From Crocodylus rhombifer (lineage: Eukaryota; Chordata; Crocodylia; Crocodylidae): a stretch of 64,000 nucleotides of DNA. Shown piece by piece: positions 11,532 through 22,832 of the stretch. The stretch is from NCBI GenBank assembly GCA_038503035.1, contig JAVSML010025215.1, positions 633,149-697,148 on the forward strand, read 5' to 3'. Under the pieces are notes generated by a model. That model did not search any database. It worked only from the letters and a program-made list of their open reading frames with translations, and was not told the DNA's origin. Position numbers and translations under genes: made by a program. Numbering within the stretch: position 1 is the first letter of the stretch; each line of letters starts with the position of its first letter.

Positions 11532-12506
11532 TATAACAGGGAACACTAGCCCTGTTACCAGAAGGCAGGTCAGTCCCTTTAAGACCAGAACTTTCTGGAT
11601 ACAGCATGCTGGTAGAGTAGGGGTTAAAATTTGAGCCTGGCCAGCTAGTCAGATGACCAGAAGGGGGCAGGCCAGAACTACAAAAACCCTGGGCTTGGCG
11701 GCAGTAGGGGGCAGTGGCCAAAGAGGAAGGTGGTTTCACATGAGAGCTCCACAGAGAGGCTTAGCTGCTGGTCTGGCTGCTGTGAGAAGGGAACTGCTGC
11801 TGACTCTCAGAGAAGTGGCGGCAGCGCCACAAGGGAGAGCGTCACAGGCAGCAGGGAAGCAGAAGCACCAAGCCACAAAGAAAATGTAAGCTGGCACGCT
11901 GCCTTTAATTTCTACTTTTTTTTTTGTGGTTAGAACCCACTGACTTACTGTATGTATATATTTTTGTTCACTGATACACCTGTGGTTTGTGGATGAGGCT
12001 GTAGGGCAGGAGGAGGCCTCATTAGCACCGTGGGCACAGTCATAAAAGGCCAAGGGGGCCTGGTGCATTGGTGTGTGAGTTGTGTGCTTTTGGGCTGGGC
12101 CAGTGGGGATTCGAGGCTGCTGTCTGGCTTTGAAATTGTGGCCCTCTGGGTGCGAGAGCCTTTGGGCCAGAGAGCCTGGGCTCCATATTGGAAGCAAGAG
12201 GAGAGCCACAAGCCCCAAGATTAAGGAGCTAGAGCCTTGGAGTCAAACCCTATCTGGTGGGTTTAGATTGGCAGGCCTAGCTAGAGAAAGACAAGGGAGC
12301 AAGGTCTATGGTGGCTGAGAAGCCCAACATAGAAATACAATAGGCAGTCCTCTGCTTGTAAGAACATTTGTATAATATTTACATCAAGATGTGGCAGGTG
12401 AGTGATTGTGGGCTACGAGAAGCATTAAGTGACTTAAAGGGCACCCCTCATAGGCTGCAGATAGCAAACCAAAAAAAAATGCCTCTGGGGAGGGCAACCT
12501 GTTACA
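11532..12506. mobile_element. Nested solo LTR A, 975 bp, with 5-bp target duplication
   Basis: The insertion separates integrase from the RNase H-integrase linker. Its ends are TATAACAGG and CCTGTTACA, an inverted pair matching TGTAACAGG...CCTGTTACA apart from one substitution. It is flanked by a perfect 5-bp direct repeat, CCATC (11527-11531 and 12507-12511). Short inverted ends, TG...CA-type termini and a 5-bp duplication indicate an LTR; no internal genes follow, so it is a solo LTR left by recombination. The ORFs inside (for example 11736-12218 minus) look like chance frames. A related start occurs at 5423. Confidence 0.82.
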
Positions 12507-12511
12507 CCATC

Positions 12512-14046
12512 CATTAAGATGCTGTGTTCTAGGGGCTTGTAGTTCCTTGTCAGACTTCATATGCTCCTGTAACTACTGGAGTAACTAGTCATTGAGTGGC
12601 TCCATTTCCGTCAGATTGTGAATCACTTTTTATGAGTGGCGAAGATCAGGTTCAGGAGGAGGGGAGTGAGTGTTGTGGCTGTAGAAAGCGTGTCAGCCAC
12701 TAACGTGTCTTTGCCTTTGGTATAGTGAATCTGGATGTCATATTTTTGGAATTGCAACAGCATCCTCTGTAGCCATGCCAGAGCCTTTCCTATGGGCTTT
12801 GGAAAAATTGCTTCCAGGGATTTATGGTTCTCGCAGAGCTCTCAGGTGCCCTGCGACTGAGAGCAGAAACGGCTCGGGAGAGACCCCTAGTGGCGGGAAG
12901 GGGGAAGCACAGCTGCCAGTCACCAGGACTGCGCAGGTGCTGGTTGCCCTAGCAACCAGGGAAACCTAGAGCCAGGAAGGGGCGGAGCTTAGCCCTTCTT
13001 AAGCTCAGGCAGAAGGCCAGGAGGGCAGTTCCCCTCCGGCAGCTGAGGGAGGAGGAACTCAGCCAGAACAAAGGGGAGAACTCTGACGGTCAGAACATCC
13101 CCTGGTTCCTGCTGGGGGTTGATGCGTTCTCTCTCTCTCTCTTGCTCTGGTAGGGAGAGATTCGGATTTTGACCAGAACGGTCTAGCTTTTATGTTGTAG
13201 CCCGGGGGCTTTACGTTTTGTGTTTTCTGTTTCACCGGAGGGCCGGGTGAGGCTATAAGGGGTTGGAGGAGGCCTCATAGGAGCTCCACGATAGCATGGG
13301 GTCTCCTGGCACCGGAGGGGGCACAGCTTTGTTTGGGGCACATTGGCCCAGCCCTGGAGCTAGGGGGGCAGTGAGAAGCCCAGAGCTAGGGGGGCAGTGA
13401 AGAGCCCTAACTAGGGGGCAGTGAGGAGCCCCGGAGCCAGGGGGCAGTGAGGAGCCCCAGAGTTGGCACAGGCGAGAAGGCCCAGAGTGGGCAGTGTGGG
13501 ACAGATTAGAGGGCGCCAGTAGGGGCACGGACTCTGAGATGAGCTAGAAGGCACTGGCCAGGATACAGATGGAGGGATAAGCCAGAGGGTGTCTGCGTGG
13601 CAGGGAGTAGGACAGACCTGAACAACACCGGATACATCTGCGAGGCTTGGGCTGCGGTATAAGGGGAGGACAGGAGCTGCAGATAGTGCCTAAGGCACTG
13701 AGACCAAAGATAGGCAGCCTCCCATTTGATTAAGACCTTTCAATCAATCAAAATAACAACAAGGCATGGCAGGCGAGAAGGCGGGCGGTTGGCCCCTGAT
13801 CGGTGTGGTGGGGCCACGAATAGACGGCCCCAGGGAGGCACTACTGTCACAGTGGTCCAACTGGACCCATACCTGGGTGCCATACATATATTGGTGGAAC
13901 TTCATCATGGAGAAGACAATTGCCAGAAGTTCTTTTTCAATCTGTGCATAATTTCTCTTGGATTGTGTTAGAGCCCTTGAAGCATATGCAGTTGGTGGAT
14001 TCTGATGAAACAGGCATGCTCCCAAGCTGTTGTTGGATGCGTCCAC
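12512..14046 (-). pseudogene. Gypsy RNase H and linker, split by a nested LTR
   Basis: RNase H removes the RNA strand during reverse transcription. On the minus strand, 14046-13857 carries DASNNSLGACLFHQ (first catalytic Asp region), a YASRALTQSKRNYAQIEKE block and a MKFHQYMYG block. The frame then runs into the nested LTR (12829-13851). On the far side, 12823-12600, it resumes with HKSLEAIF, LQRMLLQFQKYDIQIHYTKG and a LVADTLS motif, the usual RNase H end just before integrase. The two halves are therefore one domain cut in two; the last visible catalytic region includes the D of LVADTLS. Confidence 0.85.
12829..13851. mobile_element. Nested solo LTR B, 1023 bp, with internal tandem repeat
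   Basis: The insertion lies inside the RNase H region. Its plus-strand ends are TCTCGCAG and CTGTCACA, and the flanks ATGGT (12824-12828) and GTGGT (13852-13856) form a 5-bp duplication with one change. Its start resembles the LTR at 43313 (a GAGC...CAGGTGCC block in both), so both belong to one family; the first dinucleotide here is TC instead of TG. About four copies of a 32-bp unit (GGGGGCAGTGAGGAGCCC-like) lie at 13360-13460, and a CT microsatellite at about 13130-13142. No internal genes accompany it. Confidence 0.75.
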
Positions 14047-14160
14047 TTGGATTTCCAGCTTTTTGCTGGGTTGAAGTACCTGAGCACAGGTGCCAATGTG
14101 ATGGTTTCCTTGAGCTTATCCAGGGCTACCTGATGCTTGGCTCCCCATTGCCAGATAACA

Positions 14161-15321
14161 TCATTCCTGAGAAGTGCTCTGTGGGGCCATCACACTTGAC
14201 TGATGTGGAATGTATTGCACCAAGTACTGAATGGTTTTGGGAAGTCTCTGAAGACCTTTTTTCTGTGTTGGAGGGGGCATCCTGTTGATGGCTTCCACTT
14301 TGCCATTGTCTGGTTTGACAACATCTTTTGAGAAGACATGGCCCATATACCTAACAGTGTCAACTAAAAACTGTATTTTCTCCTTATTAAACTTTACTCC
14401 TTTCAGATGTGCTCTCTCCAGGACTTGTTTCAGGATAGTGTCATGCTCCCCTTTGGTAGCTGATGCAATGAGCATGTCATTTGTGATTATGTGGATTCTT
14501 GGAATGTCACCAGAGCACTCATAATTCTTCTGCTGGAATAGTTCGCTAGCTGACTTATCACCAAAGGGAAGGTGATTGAAGTGGTACTGCCTCCACAGGG
14601 TGTTAATTTAAAGGTACACCGCTCTGCTGATTCCTTGTCTGATTTGACTTGCCAGTAGCTGTCCTTTTCATCAAGAATGGTGAACAGCTTCTTACCAGAC
14701 AAGCTCTTCTGTACATCTTCTACAGTGGGAATCAAAGTGCTGCCTCAGCACTGCCTTGTTGAAATCTCATGGGTCTAGACAAAGTCATAGTGAACCATCC
14801 TTCTTTAATATGATCACAGAGCTATTGACCCAGGGAATGGGCTTAGTTACCTTCATAATGGCTCCCACATCTTCTAGCATTTCAAAGGCAGTTTTCAACT
14901 GGCATAGTGTTGCACAGGGAATTTTTCTACACCCATGTATAACTGGTGGTACTTCTGGGCTGACAGAGAAGTGGTGGGTACCAGAAAATTGGCCCAAACC
15001 TTCAAAAATGTCTGGGTATAGTTTGAGAAGTTTTGCCTTAGTTGCAGGTGCTGTCAGAGCCATTCCATGGACTAGTCTGATAAGATCTAAGGTGGTACAT
15101 TCCACCCTATCAAGTATTGGTGGGTCACTACTGTCTGTTATATAAAAAGTTAAATTAGATTCATTAGCACCAGATTTGCAGTGTGAAATGATTGCACCTT
15201 GTGGTTTGATATGTACCAATGCAGCAGTTGGAGTCTTCCATACTTTGCCTTGGAAAGGCTTTGCTACATCTGCTGGGATATTGTTTGCTTCTGCTCCAGT
15301 AAGCAATTGGCAAGCCAGCAA
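14161..15321 (-). pseudogene. Gypsy protease and reverse transcriptase (decayed)
   Basis: The protease remnant is at 15303-15292: the usual DTGA active site reads LTGA, so the catalytic Asp is lost. Downstream (14785-14860) is a PWVNSSVIILKKDGSL segment, the first RT block, then FTILDEKDSYWQ (about 14640-14690), which keeps its Asp. The YxDD block near 14478-14490 reads TNDM, so the first catalytic Asp is lost. The thumb region (YMGHVFSKD, VEAINRMPPPT) follows to 14161. Stops and frame changes occur near 14736-14785 and 14476-14487. The enzyme is clearly inactive. Confidence 0.88.
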
Positions 15322-17050
15322 TCATGACTGTGCTGTACCAGGCCTTCTGGTTATTAAAGGTCCATGAATGCTGCCTTGAAGACATTGTGCCAACATATAG
15401 GGTGCTGCTGCATTTTGCAGATGTTGGAGCCTCTCCCTTTGATATGCACATTTTCTCAAAGTGGTTCACTCCTGAGCATTTGTAACAAATCTCTCCAAAA
15501 GCTGGGCAGGATGGAGACTTGTGTGTGCTTCCACACCTTCTGCAAACTCTGCCTTTGTTAGTTTGATTGCCCACTTGTGGCGCAAACTTCACTTATGACT
15601 TGCTTGGTTTTTGCGAAGTACTCTGGAAGCTTTGCTTTTGATCAACTGTATGCAAGCTTGCTTCTCTAGCCATAACTCGCGTCTGAGCACTAGTGACAGC
15701 CTTTGCAGATATCCACAGTCTGTGGTAAGGTCAGGGAAGCCTTCCAGAAGCCTTTCTTTGAGTTTGCAGTCAGTTATGCTAAAGACAATTTTGTCCCTCA
15801 ACATAACATCCTCAGCAAGTCCCAATTCACAATGTTGTGCTCTGCTTCTGAGTTCTGTAACAAAATCATCTATGCCTGTAGCCTCATTGTATCTAAGTTA
15901 CCAGAACTGATACCTTTCAAAGACAGGGGTTTTTCTGGGTTTGCAGTAGTTCTTGAATGCTGCAAGCACTAAGGCTGTGCAAAATTTTGCCAGCTGTTTT
16001 GTTTTGACACTGTTTCAACTCATTTGAGCTTGAAACAGCAAAATTGAAACAAAGTGAAGGGTTCTGAAACAGCCTCAAAACAAAATGAGGGCAGTTTAAA
16101 TGTTTTGAAATGTTTCAAGTTTCGAGGCAGCCTAGCTGAGTTCCTCTATCCAGCACTATGATTGGGCTGGGGAAGGGAATCCAGCCCATCCTAGTGCTGG
16201 GGAGAGGAACTCAGCTCAGCCTGGCCGAATTCCCTTCCCCAGCCTGATCATAGTGCTGGGCTGAGTTCCCTTCCCCAGCCTGAAAATTGCAGCACTGGGG
16301 AGGGGAACTGAGTGATTGGGATCAGTACCCTTCCCCAGTAATTGGGCTGGGGAAAGGAACTGAGCCTGATCGCACAGCGCCCCCAGCCTTCTCAGGGTTG
16401 CAGCCCCTGATCTGCCTGCCAGATGAGAGAAGCCAGGTGCTCCTGCCTGGGACAGGTGGCAGCACCCAGCTTTCCTCCCACATCTGGCAGACGGATTTGG
16501 GGCCCACAACCCCGGAAGGACTGGCACAGCCCCCACAGCCCTCCTGGGGTTGTGGGCTCTGATCTGCCTCCTGGATAAGAGAGGCTGTTTCGAGCTTCTC
16601 CATTGTAGCCTGTAGGCGAAATGTGGAAACAGTGCCACTGTTTTGATTAAACAAAGTGGAACAGCGGTTTCAAATCAAAATGAAATTCAAAACAAAATGT
16701 TGTTCCATTGAAACGCAAGTCAAAATGGAATGGTGCCATTTCACACAGGCTTAGCAAGCACCTCTGTAAGCATTTTGTTATCAGGGTCTGCAAACACGCC
16801 TTGCATGTTGTAAATTTCTAGGGCTTTATCCCCAGTGCAGTGAAGCATGACTACAATGTTATACTCCTCTACCTCTTCCTCAGCCTTTGTGACTGCCAGG
16901 TATAATCAAAGCTTCTGTTCCCATCTCCTCCAATTCTCCCCAAGATTTCCAGTAAAGGATAATGCTGGCGGGGGTTTGAAATGCTCTTTTTTTTTCTTTT
17001 AATGAAAGCCGTAACCTGCTTAATCAGAATGCGGGTGACTCCGCTGAGAG
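15164..17050 (-). pseudogene. Gypsy gag with CCHC zinc knuckles, split by a MITE
   Basis: Gag packages the element RNA. Reading the minus strand, a capsid-like segment LHCTGDKALEIYN lies at about 16855-16815. The MITE at 15970-16753 then interrupts, and the frame resumes at about 15965 (AAFKNYC..., DDFVTELRSRAQHCELG, then LRDKIVF and LKERLLEG to about 15740). Two zinc-knuckle motifs follow at about 15555-15465 in another frame: CRRCGSTHKSPSC (CX2CX3HX4C) and CYKCSGVNHFEKMC (CX2CX4HX4C). The frame differs from the following protease frame, with a shift near 15310. Several stops are present. Confidence 0.85.
15970..16753. mobile_element. hAT-like MITE inserted in gag, 784 bp, perfect 8-bp target duplication
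   Basis: The ends TAAGGCTGTG and CACAGGCTTA are an inverted pair with one mismatch. The flanks carry an exact 8-bp direct repeat, GCAAGCAC (15962-15969 and 16754-16761), diagnostic of hAT insertion. Arms rich in TTTTGAAAC-type motifs (AT-rich) enclose a GC-rich core (about 16130-16600) with repeated CCTTCCCCAG/CTGGGGA blocks in both orientations. It has no transposase. End sequence and length resemble the element at 3322-4121, so the two are likely from related families. Confidence 0.88.
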
Positions 17051-17053
17051 ACA

Positions 17054-17070
17054 GGTCACTTCTGACACCA
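17054..17070 (-). other. Primer-binding site, tRNA-Leu type
   Basis: Directly inside the 5' LTR, the minus strand reads TGGTGTCAGAAGTGACC. The plus strand, CACTTCTGACACCA, differs by one base from a tRNA-Leu 3' end as I recall it (CACTCCTGACACCA). This is where the host tRNA would prime minus-strand synthesis. The tRNA species is from memory and should be checked. Confidence 0.75.
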
Positions 17071-17348
17071 TATAGTGTGTATTCCCTGCCTTTGGGTTCC
17101 TGGGATGGGGTATTCACTCCAACCTCCATGCCCCTGGGGTTCTGTCCTCACGTCACCATTCAGCAGAGTCCAGTGGGGTAGTAAACAGCTTTATTTTTAT
17201 TAGGAATAAGATTCAGCAACTCCCATGTTCACAGGTTGCAGGGAGAACTACAACTACCCACCACCACAAAGCACACCCACAGGCCATCAGGGGGAGAGAC
17301 TGGGTCATCCCACTGCTGGACCCTTAAAGGTACCTTCCATATACCACA
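17071..17348 (-). repeat. 5' LTR of the Gypsy element
   Basis: The partner of 9886-10154. On the minus strand it starts TGTGGTATATGG and runs to CACTATA, directly joined to the primer-binding site; the final CA seen in the other LTR seems lost. The AATAAA signal (minus strand) is at 17190-17195. By eye the two LTRs differ at perhaps one base in seven, plus indels, so the insertion is not recent. Confidence 0.88.
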
Positions 17349-18130
17349 GGTTGGGTATGTAATGAAGGATTTGAACCTAATAAGAGTTCACAAAGTACTC
17401 ACATACATTTCACACAAGCATTTGAAACTAAATGTTTGAGGTTTGCCTCCCCAATTTCCTAAGCAATCCATTCCTTGCACTTGAATACTGGTTGCTTGCA
17501 TGTAAATTTTCTAAACAGTGAGTTTCTATGAATAACAAAAGAAACTGTTGAACACTGTAAACAGAATTTTTGTCTTTAGTATGCTGGCATGAATTATACT
17601 GAATATATATGTTTGTAATGTACAAAATGTCTAACACATCTGTTAGATATACTTACCAATTTAATTGATATTCTCTGAAGCACTTCAGAAGTACAAAAAG
17701 TTTTGACTCTGAGGAATCTACTAATGAGCACAGATTAAATATATTTTAATATAATAAATCCATGGAGATTATGAAGTAGAACTGAATAAGTCTTAAGGCA
17801 GGCAGAGGTAATGTGGTAATGTTTTGGCCTGAAAACTTCAGGACAGACCTGTTTCCAGAAAAAAAAGCTGTTAGATCTAGAAAGTAAAAATGGTTCCTTG
17901 AATTTTTGAATGAAGTCATTCAAAAAAGTTAGTTCAAGGAAAATGAAATTTTAAAATGTTGGTTTGATAAGAGACTAAACAAAATAGTAACTTGGAGGTA
18001 TTATTTTTTACGTTCTGGGTGAGCTCATACATAGCCTCCAGTTAACCTTCATTGCAAGGAATTTCCCTCATTTACACCTATTTTCATTTGGGAGCAAAAT
18101 TACACCAGAAATACAAAATGTTGGACTTCG
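17349..18130. other. AT-rich non-coding stretch, nothing recognised
   Basis: No domain-bearing ORF, RNA gene or repeat family can be named. The largest frames are below 70 codons. Confidence 0.5.
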
Positions 18131-18455
18131 TGGCTGCTTGCAGACATCTTTTTTTTTAAAAGTGCTTTACCAGAAGCAGCAGTGCCTTAGTTTGACCCAG
18201 CTCCTCAGTATCTATGTAGATCAGGTGCCTCAGTGGCGCTTTTTGATGCTTTTATCTAAAGCTGAGTTAATCAGTTATTGTATAAAAGCACCCAAAAAAT
18301 CCCCACTAAAGCACCTGATCTATACATTGGGTGAGCCGGGTCCAACTAACGTGCTGCCTCTTGCAGGCATGTGCTGGGCTCCGTGTGGGAGTGCACTGAC
18401 TTTATTTTAAAGTGCTGTTTTTGTTTTTGTTTTTTTTTAACATCTGCAAGCAGCC
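18131..18455. mobile_element. MITE with long inverted ends, about 325 bp
   Basis: The left end TGGCTGCTTGCAGACATC followed by T's, AAAAGTGCTTTA matches the reverse complement of the right end (TTGGCTGCTTGCAGATGTT, A's, AGCACTTTAAAA). The arms extend about 40 bp with the A/T runs in matching places. An internal block TAGATCAGGTGC... is mirrored by GCACCTGATCTA, so the whole element can fold. No coding capacity and no clear target duplication. Confidence 0.75.
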
Positions 18456-21400
18456 AACATGAGAATATATGTATGTGTTGGGGGCTGGGTGGGTGGAGGT
18501 GGGGAGTGGGGGTAGTTTGTGCTCAGAATACCAATCCCTTGTTATTTTAAATTAAGATGATGTTCATCCAAAATAGCGAATGTAAATGTCTGCCAACCTG
18601 GGAAAGTTCAGATCTACACCTGAGCTATTCTGGCTGTAATAGGACAAGTCAAAATCCATGATCATCATAACCCTGAACATTGAGACAGAACAGGTGAGGC
18701 TTTGGAATTTGACACTTACTCTCACTTCTTGCTTTACATTACCAGAGCTATTCTTATTCTGAAACTCTTTTATTTTGTGTCCTTTTTGCCACATTTGGGA
18801 CTGGACCCATTGTGAGAAGGCTGGGCAAATTTGGAAGCTAGTCATGTAACAGATATATACACTGATTTACACAACCTGAGGACCTTACCTACTGGGTTTA
18901 ATCTGTTTATCAAATCTAACATAACTATCATTTAGTTCTTGGGTGCCACCATAATGTGTTTTACTCCCTATCATGCCGGTAGTAGGCACACTGGAGATTT
19001 AAGGATGCTGTATTATCCATAAAAGTGAATGTATGTGCATTCATATGTTTTCACTCAGTCCTCAAGTCATTTTAATGCTGTTTTTCAGAGTTAGTTGCAG
19101 TGAGCTATTTCCTTCCAAAAGTATGTGTTGATCTACATGCAATATAAATAAGTCAAAAGAAAAAAAATCTAGTCTGAAACAGGCTTCTTTTCATTGATCC
19201 TTTTCATTGCTTGATATGAGAATATTTTATCTTATAGCTTAATTGATATTTGACCTTTTCTCCATCTGCTCTAAACCAGGGGAATACAGTGTTTGTCTTG
19301 TAATTACATTTCTTCCACGAGGTGTTTTTCTTTTAATGGATCTAAACAGTTATTGACAGTAGGATGACATCTTTTCAACATTTTAATCAAGAATCCGACC
19401 AGGTTTGGCTGGTGCTTTAAGTTACTACCAAGGGTTTCATAGTGTAGTGGGACATTAATAGCAACAGGGCAGTGATCAGAGGATAAAGTTAGCCTTGGGT
19501 TATATCAACCAGGTGGACCAGACATCAGCAGAGGGCAATGGTCTTCATTAACTGTTTGTGAAGATGACTGTGAGGTGGAAAGGTGCACATTTTGTGATTT
19601 GCCCAGGGCTTCATAAACTGTAGAACTAGACCTGATAAAGCCACTGCAATTATATGATGCTAATGAGGTAGTGTATGGTGTCTGGGAGAAAGAGACAGTT
19701 TTTCTGACGGAAGTACCAGTGATGTTTTTTCTATTGCTGTTGAAGTCAATGTCAGAACTTCTGTTGACTACAGGAAAAGAAGCAAGACTAGTGCCATTTT
19801 TGGCTAAGTTTCCATATAATAGCACTATAAGTCTGACATACTGTTTAACTGAGTATGTGTGGTGAGGCATTCTGTCCTGTTCAATGGGTCCTTTCCACCT
19901 GTGACTACATGATCCTAAATATTGAGGTCTTTTGAGCCAGTAAAGCTAAACATAAATGTTCACCTGAGCTTTAGTCTCTATTACAGTCAGAGAGGACAAA
20001 GATCAGGAATGACTTCTGGGACTCAGACCTTTGGGTCTGTGAAGCCTGGGATCATTAATACCTCTGGGAGAGAAGAGCTGAGACAGATGCCATAGCTTTT
20101 GAGTTGTATGGGGAACAGAACAAAAGACTTGAGGAAGGTTTGGACCCTAAGAGATACCATCACAGCAAAGTAAGATAAATGTATGCATATCTGCAATTCA
20201 TAATGCTGCTGGTATGAAGGACAAAGAAAATGATCAAAGAGAAAACTGGGGAGACAAGAATGAGAAAGTAGTTGAAATATCTGATGCCATAAAATCAGGA
20301 CTAAATTTCTTTTGCCAATACAGATACTACAGAAAAAATAATCACACATTTTCCCTAAATTTTGCTCTGTAGTATATTCCTTGTAACTTTATACTGCTCT
20401 CCGCAGTATAAAACCAGACACCACTGATTTCTGAGATCGCAACCGAATCTGGGTGTAGGAGAGTATAGGAGTTAGAGCTGAGGATGAAATGAGAATTTGC
20501 AATTGCTGCTACCCACATCCAAGAGAAAATAAGTGTGTTGTACATGCTGTTAGTGGTGCTTAACCCCACAAGGCAAAAAGTTTGGAGAACATGCCTGCTA
20601 AGCAATGTTTTTTTTAAATGTGTAAAAATATTAGATAATTTTAAGGTAATTTTAGATGTTCTTTTAAAAAAGATTTCTTTAGTGTCTGTGAAATATGCCA
20701 TATTAATAGTCAAAGACCCCAAAGTCCCTGGTTTACTGTCAAAGCAACAAGAATGTTAACTTCTGTATACCTTATATCAAGGTGTCAGACTTGGAAAAAT
20801 CATCTACACGGATAAAAAAGAAACCTAATCTCAGGACCTTTTAGTTCTTTTCTTTTATGCCAGGACTTCTAACAAAAATTATGGCCTTATTGTTCTGGAG
20901 ACGTGGCCAATAAGAATGTGACTGTAATCACCAACTCATAATTTGTACAAAATGTCACCAAATAGCTAAATGTCAGATGGTAAAAATTTCCATTTCTTCT
21001 GATGTACATTAAACTGCACCCATGTTCCAGTTATCAGTTTTCAGAGTTATTCAATCCAACTACTTAGAAATTTGGGTTTTGTAAATAAGCTACACTTTTT
21101 GGTTTTCTTAAAGAAGGTAATAGAAGAAAAAGAATAGTACTGTGGGAACTGTCGGCGGTACATCTAACAGCAGTAACAAGGAGGATCTAAGGAAAGTACG
21201 AGCAGAGAATGGGCTGTGTGGGAGAAGATGTAGCACTAGTAACAAAAGTAGCTGAAATTATAGTTAGCGGCACTTCCTCTTCTTCTCTGTGGACTAAGAA
21301 GGAAACTCAGTGGGAGTTGCCCCTAATTCTCCCCCTCTGAACATCAACTCAGCAGTTGTGCCACCTCTTTCTCCATTTATAAAAACCATTTCCTCCACAG

Positions 21401-21880
21401 GATTCAGCCAGGTTTTGCCAACGCTCCCAAGCACTCATATTGTGTTAAGTGAGTCATCTTGTGTAGCCTGCAGAACCTTAATGAATCCCGATTGGCTAGG
21501 GAGCTTAGCTTTCCTGCTGGTGGAACAGTGCACTTTAGCAGGTGAAAAGCTCTTTTAAAAATGTATATAGACAGGAAGAAACATGTGCAGAATACTAACT
21601 GCAAAGGAATAAAACAGCAGGCAGTGCTTCTCAGGTGCTAAGACCTCACATTAGAGGTATGGCTTTTAGGAACGTTCCATTTTACAGAGTCCCATTCAAC
21701 CTTGAGGAAAGCACATCCTTCTGCCTTAAGAGGCATCCCCTCCCCACAAGTATCTGCTAGTTTCTGAGAGAAATCACCTCTTTACCCCATGAAAGGGTCC
21801 TCTATTTTCTGAAGCCCTCTTACTGTGATGTCTGATGCACATTCCTATTTGGACTTAGTTTTTCAGCCAAGGACAAAACT
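18456..21880. other. Long AT-rich stretch without recognised features
   Basis: I read this stretch on both strands and found only short frames (up to about 126 codons at 20342-20722 minus) with no domain or conserved motif. A short G-rich run lies near 18480-18515. Nothing suggests an exon with good splice signals and coding bias. Confidence 0.5.
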
Positions 21881-21881
21881 A

Positions 21882-22185
21882 GTGATTCTCAGCCAGGGTG
21901 CTGTGGCACCCTAGGGTGCCTTGAGACCTATTCAAGGGTGCCACACAATGTTAGCACTGCAAACAGGATTCACAGGATAAACCCAGAGATTTCAAATAGG
22001 AATCCACAGTATTAAATGCTTTCAGGCCTGTTGTTGCCTTTTTGAGTTCTTTGCAACAGAAGAATTGCTCTGCCATTTTTCTAGAGCAAAAAAATGAGTG
22101 AAAACTAAGAGCTGGCATTTTCCAAGGGGTACACTGAGCCTCCTGAGGGGTGGCTTGAGCCTAAAAAGTTTCATAACCACTGATC
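21882..22185. mobile_element. Probable hAT-like MITE (TTCTCAACC-type ends)
   Basis: The left end CTAGTGATTCTCAGCCAGGG and the right end, which reads CAGTGGTTATGAAAC on the opposite strand, resemble the CAGTGGTTCTCAACC ends known from hAT elements. Between them are self-complementary GGTGCTGTGGCACC and CTAGGGTGCC blocks. The target duplication is not clear, so I rely on end similarity only. Confidence 0.5.
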
Positions 22186-22770
22186 AAGTCAGTAGCTTTG
22201 GCTGCACACCTGTACAAAGGAGTCCAGAGGAAAAGATCTCCCGATGCATGACTTTCTGTGCTGGTCCACCCGTTTCCGCACACCCATTTCCCTCCACTCA
22301 TTTGTTCATTTGCAAACACAGCAAAGTCAACACAAGGTAAGCAAGAGGTGGCTAATAATTGCTCACTGGCCTCTGCCCTTAATAAATTCCTGTCACACAA
22401 GAGCACTGAAGAAGCAGAGGAAGAATAATGCTTCAGCTGTGTGCTTCTGAGTCTCAATGCCTCTAGGTCCAATCCTGATTTGGTACATTTTAACGCTACC
22501 CATTATTCAGAGCTGTGTTTAAAATCAGAAATTGGCCGTAATGCAATAGGCCTTCTAAAACTCCATTTGATTCTGTGCATTTTACAAAAGAGTAGGCCTG
22601 GGCAGGAAGGTTAAACAGTTTTCCCAATGGGGCAGTGGTGAGATATGACGAATTAGAAGAAATGATTGTGTCATACAGGGTGCTGCAGTTGTGGATAGCT
22701 AATTAGTGCAAAGAAATAGCCTACAAGTGTTGCAATTAAAAAAAACCCTACAAAACACACAAATGTTATA

Positions 22771-22832
22771 AAGTTGTGGGCATCTTTGGAGAAGTTGTGC
22801 TGTTGTCTTGTACAGTGACTCTGAGGCCATGA
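22771..22832 (+). repeat. Left arm of a near-perfect 62-bp inverted repeat
   Basis: The arm starts AAGTTGTGGGCATC and ends CTGAGGCCATGA. Its reverse complement occurs at 23896-23957 with one mismatch in 62 bases, and similarity stops abruptly at both ends. It lies in otherwise unrelated AT-rich DNA. It does not match the ends of any element recognised in this window. Confidence 0.9.

Larger units (their letters stand above)
9886..17348 (-). mobile_element. Near-complete Ty3/Gypsy LTR retrotransposon with three nested insertions
   Basis: On the minus strand the order is 5' LTR (17071-17348), tRNA-Leu-type primer-binding site, gag with zinc knuckle, protease, reverse transcriptase, RNase H, integrase, polypurine tract, 3' LTR (9886-10154). 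RT and RNase H before integrase is the Ty3/Gypsy order. Three later insertions interrupt it: a solo LTR (11532-12506), a second solo LTR (12829-13851) and a hAT-like MITE (15970-16753). Without them the element is about 5.2 kb, structurally complete for the group. All reading frames are broken. I see no clear 5-bp target duplication at the outer ends (TGGGT against GGTTG). The clade within Ty3/Gypsy is not assigned. Confidence 0.9.

Noticed and set aside
11736..12218. 160-codon minus-strand frame
   Set aside because: Lies entirely inside nested solo LTR A and crosses no known gag, pol or env-like motif.
9881..17353. Outer target duplication for the Gypsy element
   Set aside because: TGGGT against GGTTG match only if the LTR edges are moved away from the edges fixed by the primer-binding site and polypurine tract.
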